IMG/VR virus record: IMGVR_UViG_3300022538_000248
Coordinates: 1-36,140 of that record
Source of the DNA: a virus
DNA: 36,140 nucleotides
Reading direction: 5' to 3' (one strand)
Shown: positions 33,106-36,140 of the stretch, one piece after another
How the letters are laid out: the number at the start of each line of letters is the position of its first letter
How positions within the stretch are numbered: the first letter of the stretch is position 1
The notes under the pieces: model-generated
The model's database searches: none
What the model saw: the letters and a program-made list of their open reading frames with translations, nothing else
Told to the model about the DNA's origin: nothing
Translations under genes and position numbers: made by a program

Positions 33106-33143
33106 ATGGGTGGGATATATTTATACCCACCCTTTTCTTTTTT
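33106..33143 (+). terminator. Strong rho-independent terminator after the capsid genes
   Basis: GGGTGGG (33108-33114) and CCCACCC (33126-33132) pair perfectly around an 11-nt loop, followed by TTTTCTTTTTT. It ends transcription of the head operon after the structural gene at 32213-33094. Confidence 0.92.
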
Positions 33144-33158
33144 GAAAGGGACAGAAAT

Positions 33159-33335
33159 ATGTCTGAGCAAGAAGCAATGCAGTTAATTACCAATGTGTGT
33201 GCAGGAATTCAAGGAACACTGAAAGACCATCAACTGATTCAGGAGGCACTGGGTATAATTAGGAATAAAGCTTTTCCTGTACCAACTAAGAAAGTAGCTT
33301 CAAAAGAAGTTAAGAAAGAGGCAAAGGCCGAGTGA
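33159..33335 (+). CDS. Small structural-region protein (58 aa)
   Basis: MSEQEAMQLITNVCAGIQG at the start, L-I-Q-E-A-L-G-I-I, and a Lys/Glu-rich end. AAAGGG lies before the ATG, which comes 16 bp after the terminator's T-run. The two-helix pattern resembles the short proteins found between head and neck genes. Function unknown. Confidence 0.72.
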   Translation: MSEQEAMQLITNVCAGIQGTLKDHQLIQEALGIIRNKAFPVPTKKVASKEVKKEAKAE

Positions 33336-33360
33336 CCCTGGGTCTGTCTCTTGAGGTTAG

Positions 33361-33385
33361 AGCAGGCATAAAAGTAAGACCTGCT
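33361..33385 (+). terminator. Weak terminator-like hairpin
   Basis: AGCAGG (33361-33366) and CCTGCT (33380-33385) pair, followed by TTAACTTTATTT. It lies between the 58-aa gene and the connector gene. The stem is short and the T-run interrupted, so it is at most partial. Confidence 0.4.
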
Positions 33386-33409
33386 TTAACTTTATTTCGG
33401 GGAGTAATG

Positions 33410-34159
33410 ATGGCTAAACTAACAATTTCATATTCTGACCTACACACTCTTACCAGTGAATTTTTAGGATTGGGCAGTACAGCGTCCGATGCTACCAAAG
33501 CTATCGTGGCACGGGGCTACCGTCAGTTTCTCTATCCTATTGATATGGCTACAGGTCAGCTGCACGTCTGGAGTTTTGTCAAGCAATTCCATACATTCTC
33601 TACTGTCTCTGGACAATGGAAGTATAGTTTACCAAATGACTTCTCTGACTTCCTTGATGTGCCACACTTCGATGATGAGACCGGTTATAATGAATTAACC
33701 AAGATAGCTCCTGAGCAAATTCTTGAAATTCGCAGTGGCTCAGTTTCATCTGGTTTTTCAACACATTTTGCATTAGCACCTTTTGTGTATGATAATGAAA
33801 TTGGAACAATGTATGAAATGTGGGTTGACCCTGTACCCGATGGTGTTTATCTATTAAAGTTCTTTTATAGGATTGACCCGTTAGCACCATCAGTAGCCGC
33901 TGATTTGTTAGTTGGTGGTGTGCGAGCAACAGAAGCTATAGTTGAGAGTTGTTTGGCTGTTGCAGAACAACAAGAAGATGAAGTTATAGGATTGCACACG
34001 CAACTTGCTAATGATTTGATTCAAAAATTAATTCGTACAGATATACAGGATACTACAGATTTATTAGGCAATTTAAGTTTACCAAAACCATCAGGATACC
34101 GATGGGGGACAATGGTTGATACGGATACCGTGTATGAGACAGAAAACGGCGTAGGATGA
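33410..34159 (+). CDS. Probable head-tail connector or adaptor protein
   Basis: 249 aa from M-A-K-L-T-I-S-Y, chosen for GGGGAG upstream; a longer frame to 33332 precedes the SD. It has V-A-R-G-Y-R-Q-F-L-Y near residue 30, W-K-Y-S-L-P-N-D-F near residue 66 and Y-R-I-D-P-L-A-P near residue 155. The 'RGYR.F......W.F......Y.LP.DF' pattern recurs in neck or connector proteins of phages with this head module. It would link portal to tail. Confidence 0.78.
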   Translation: MAKLTISYSDLHTLTSEFLGLGSTASDATKAIVARGYRQFLYPIDMATGQLHVWSFVKQFHTFSTVSGQWKYSLPNDFSDFLDVPHFDDETGYNELTKIAPEQILEIRSGSVSSGFSTHFALAPFVYDNEIGTMYEMWVDPVPDGVYLLKFFYRIDPLAPSVAADLLVGGVRATEAIVESCLAVAEQQEDEVIGLHTQLANDLIQKLIRTDIQDTTDLLGNLSLPKPSGYRWGTMVDTDTVYETENGVG

Positions 34160-34211
34160 AAGGCTCAGGGATGGGGAATGAATATTAACCCATAGTTTTA
34201 AGGAAAAAGAA

Positions 34212-34568
34212 ATGAGTGCAACAAATTGGTTTGAAACAAGAAAAAAAGCGTTTAAGATGAGAGAGAAAGATATTGATTCTACTTATACAGTAAGAGTTGG
34301 TAGTGTATCAGATAATTTTATTATGGATAGGGTAGTTACTATCACAAACCCCTCTGCTGCTTTTACTATTACTTTACCAAGTGGTGTGTATAGAGGACAA
34401 CGAGTACTTATTGTTCTTAAATCTAATACAGGTAATAAGAGGGCAACTGTTACAACTGCTGCTGGAAGTAACTATAAATTACAGTATAATGGACAGTATG
34501 TTTCATTAGAGTGGGTTGCAGCGGGCACAAATGATGGTTGGATTTGGCTTGCAAAGTATGCAACATAA
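34212..34568 (+). CDS. Small virion protein (118 aa)
   Basis: A beta-rich protein with V-T-I-T-N-P-S-A-A-F-T-I-T-L-P-S-G and G-Q-R-V-L-I-V-L-K-S-N, then W-I-W-L-A-K-Y. This strand pattern is typical of small decoration or fibre-tip domains ('TLP.G...GQ...I'). The SD is AAGGAA. It lies in the structural operon. Confidence 0.8.
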   Translation: MSATNWFETRKKAFKMREKDIDSTYTVRVGSVSDNFIMDRVVTITNPSAAFTITLPSGVYRGQRVLIVLKSNTGNKRATVTTAAGSNYKLQYNGQYVSLEWVAAGTNDGWIWLAKYAT

Positions 34569-34585
34569 AATAGGAGAAAACAAAA

Positions 34586-35080
34586 ATGAGTACAAGTAAA
34601 AGAAGTGTTCTTGGTTACTGGCATAATGTAGGGAGCATAACAACTGAACATGCTGAATTAGGTGTTACAGGAAGAGATGTTGCTACGGCAGATGCTTTAG
34701 CTACTGAATATACCATTAAAATAATTCCTCCAACTCCTACTCCGTATGCTATGTTAATTAGGTTTAGAGCTGTTGGTACTACTGATGTAGATGATATACT
34801 TCAGATGTATGCTGCAAGAGGAGATGACTTCTATCGCAGGATAGCTATACTTCTTACGGCTATTGGTACGAGCGATACAGATACATCGACAATTCACTTT
34901 ATTGATACTATTACTGCCACAGAAGAGGATGGACACCACGATGCCGAGGAGCAGAATTTGACTGATAATCGTACAGCAACTTATTATTGTAGGGTTTTTG
35001 GTTGTGATAGATTTCTTATCCTTGCCAGTGATTTGGATAGTACAACTTTATATTGTGATATCTGTTGGTTATGGGAGTGA
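34586..35080 (+). CDS. Structural-region protein (164 aa)
   Basis: Beta-rich with Y-A-M-L-I-R-F-R-A-V-G and R-F-L-I-L-A-S-D-L, ending Y-C-D-I-C-W-L-W-E. No family recognised. Its place after a decoration-like gene and its composition suggest a virion component. SD AGGAG. Confidence 0.78.
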   Translation: MSTSKRSVLGYWHNVGSITTEHAELGVTGRDVATADALATEYTIKIIPPTPTPYAMLIRFRAVGTTDVDDILQMYAARGDDFYRRIAILLTAIGTSDTDTSTIHFIDTITATEEDGHHDAEEQNLTDNRTATYYCRVFGCDRFLILASDLDSTTLYCDICWLWE

Positions 35081-35082
35081 TT

Positions 35083-35298
35083 ATGGCCTTGTTTAGAAGA
35101 AAGAAAAAGATTGTCAAGCCCACAGCCAAGGAACAAAAAAGGATTACTGCTCGATTGCAGCGTATGTATCCTCAGATGTATGAACCGGCTATGACAGCAG
35201 GTACGAGGAAAGTAATCAGTCGTGCAGCCCCGTCAGAGAGAAAGGCACTTGAGAGAATGGTGGGTAAGAGATTGAAGAGAAAGTACAAGGGGAAGTAA
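35083..35298 (+). CDS. Very basic small protein (71 aa)
   Basis: M-A-L-F-R-R-K-K-K-I at the start and K-R-L-K-R-K-Y-K-G-K at the end, with over a quarter Lys plus Arg. SD GGGAG stands 7 bp upstream. Its charge suggests binding to packaged DNA or to an acidic neck protein. Function unknown. Confidence 0.75.
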   Translation: MALFRRKKKIVKPTAKEQKRITARLQRMYPQMYEPAMTAGTRKVISRAAPSERKALERMVGKRLKRKYKGK

Positions 35299-35525
35299 TG
35301 GCTAATGTAATTTTTACTCCCCCTATACGGGGTATTCATAAGGGATTACCTGCTGATACGCCAGCACCTAATACATCTGAGTATATGAGTAATGTACGGG
35401 CTAAAGGTTGGGGTGGAAGAATCCTGATTGTTCAACGGGATGGATTGGATAAGTGGTCAACAGACCAGGTGGGTGATTCAGAAAATCCTGTGGTGGCAAT
35501 GTGTACCGTTGCATCAATCACGTAA
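35298..35525 (+). CDS. Short virion protein, 'G-L-D-K-W' family
   Basis: 75 aa, overlapping the previous gene as TAATG. It has G-I-H-K-G-L-P-A-D-T-P, M-S-N-V-R-A and R-I-L-I-V-Q-R-D-G-L-D-K-W, ending V-V-A-M-C-T-V. The 'KGLP.D......S..M.NVR...... R...QR.GL.KW' pattern opens short or long virion proteins in many phages with this head module. It stops here at a TAA, so it is either complete or a short form. Confidence 0.75.
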   Translation: MANVIFTPPIRGIHKGLPADTPAPNTSEYMSNVRAKGWGGRILIVQRDGLDKWSTDQVGDSENPVVAMCTVASIT

Positions 35526-35564
35526 CATTATGAAAAGAAAATTACAATAGTTTCGGTGATATAA

Positions 35565-36140
35565 ATGGCGGCAGGAGACCCAACAGGCGATGACTTGGTT
35601 TCAGGGACAACCAGTGGAGATACCCTGCCTGAGCCTTGGCCACCGGACGAGCCAGAGTTAAGGGAAATATCCTTCGGGGCTGGGGTTGAATTAACATCGG
35701 GCGTGACATATGCCATAGTGGTCAGGGCGGCGGATGCTGCCGATGCCGATGATGCAGGATTGTGGCAGATGATAACTGATGGTACTGGTTATGGTGGTGA
35801 AGTTCATTATTACAGCACTGATGGTGGTTCAACTTGGTCAAGTCAAACTCCTGCAAAGGTGTTTTTCAAGACTTATGCTAATGGTGCTTTGCGAGATAAT
35901 TGTAGTTTTGATTACACTGGTGCAGGTGCTTGGTTGTACGGTGCTGCATATTGGTCTGCTATGACCTTTACTGCCTCATCTACTTATACAATTACAAGTG
36001 TAAAGTTAGAGTTGTACCGTGTGGCAGATTCAACTCCTGGAACAATAACAGTTAGTATAAAAGCAACTTCATCGCCAATTAAAGCTAAAACTCCTGCTCC
36101 TATTGACACATTTACTGGAATGACCCTTGATTATCAGGCG
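35565..36140 (+). CDS. Virion protein, C-terminus cut by window edge
   Basis: An open frame runs from ATG at 35565 to the right edge (192 codons). The sequence is Asp/Ala/Gly-rich at the start, then I-S-F-G-A-G-V-E-L-T-S-G-V-T-Y-A-I-V-V and V-H-Y-Y-S-T-D-G-G-S-T-W, and a second sandwich-like domain with I-T-S-V-K-L-E-L-Y-R. This is the pattern of adhesion or fibre beta-sandwich domains ('choice-of-anchor'-like). The start signal is weak. Probably a large tail or fibre protein. Confidence 0.75.
   Translation, partial: MAAGDPTGDDLVSGTTSGDTLPEPWPPDEPELREISFGAGVELTSGVTYAIVVRAADAADADDAGLWQMITDGTGYGGEVHYYSTDGGSTWSSQTPAKVFFKTYANGALRDNCSFDYTGAGAWLYGAAYWSAMTFTASSTYTITSVKLELYRVADSTPGTITVSIKATSSPIKAKTPAPIDTFTGMTLDYQA

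Noticed and set aside
1-36140. CRISPR array
   Set aside because: No series of regularly spaced repeats; the recurring 24-bp ends of the KOW genes are coding, irregularly spaced and vary synonymously.

Overview
This is a 36 kb piece of a tailed double-stranded DNA bacteriophage (Caudoviricetes). The right part holds an ordered head module: terminase, portal, protease, scaffold and major capsid. The left part holds a phage-type replication set: primase, DnaB-like helicase, single-strand-binding-like protein and Cas4-like nuclease. Genes are packed with ATGA and TAATG overlaps, and most start behind a clear Shine-Dalgarno sequence (AGGAG/GGAGG). The promoters that can be read are sigma70-like. 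Both points suggest a bacterial host that uses SD-led initiation and argue against Bacteroidota; I cannot name the host. Base composition is AT-rich. No integrase, repressor, lysis or long tail genes are visible, so this is only part of the genome.

Layout: positions 1-21540 are transcribed leftward (minus strand). Two early-type promoters near 21.15 and 21.52 kb, and a third near 19.77 kb, share a TTGCA(T/A)-N16/17-TATACT core. They feed first a run of very small genes (14.7-21.5 kb; many zinc-ribbon or unknown proteins of 23-120 aa and one tRNA-Glu), then a 525-aa protein, an M20-type peptidase with zinc ribbons, and finally the replication block (2-10 kb). Positions 21541-22366 are a non-coding divergent region with tandem 9-bp repeats, hairpins and a G-rich tract: a candidate origin and control region. 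From 22.4 kb genes run rightward: a GIY-YIG nuclease, terminase small subunit, a terminase large subunit split into two polypeptides by a zinc-ribbon gene, portal, trypsin-like protease, small head proteins, scaffold, major capsid, an endonuclease VII-like gene, decoration or connector proteins, and an incomplete virion protein at the right edge.

The most unusual feature is a dispersed family: ten separate small proteins (72-90 aa) start with an SH3/KOW-like 'F-K-[IV]-G-D-x-V' strand and end in almost the same peptide, [QE]-Q-L-[LV]-F-x-F-M. They sit between the replication genes in the 2.7-10.9 kb block. The same peptide also ends the unrelated 525-aa protein and sits at the N-terminus of one of three paralogous zinc proteins. 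It is thus a portable docking tag, resembling sliding-clamp-binding peptides (bacterial QL[SD]LF, PIP box). My inference is that the phage tags a panel of accessory proteins for recruitment to one partner, most simply a sliding clamp.

Other points are a GC-rich, heavily self-complementary non-coding element at 10.15-10.35 kb, three more strongly structured non-coding stretches (18.8, 19.3 and 20.65 kb), and an apparent ATC start codon for the terminase small subunit.
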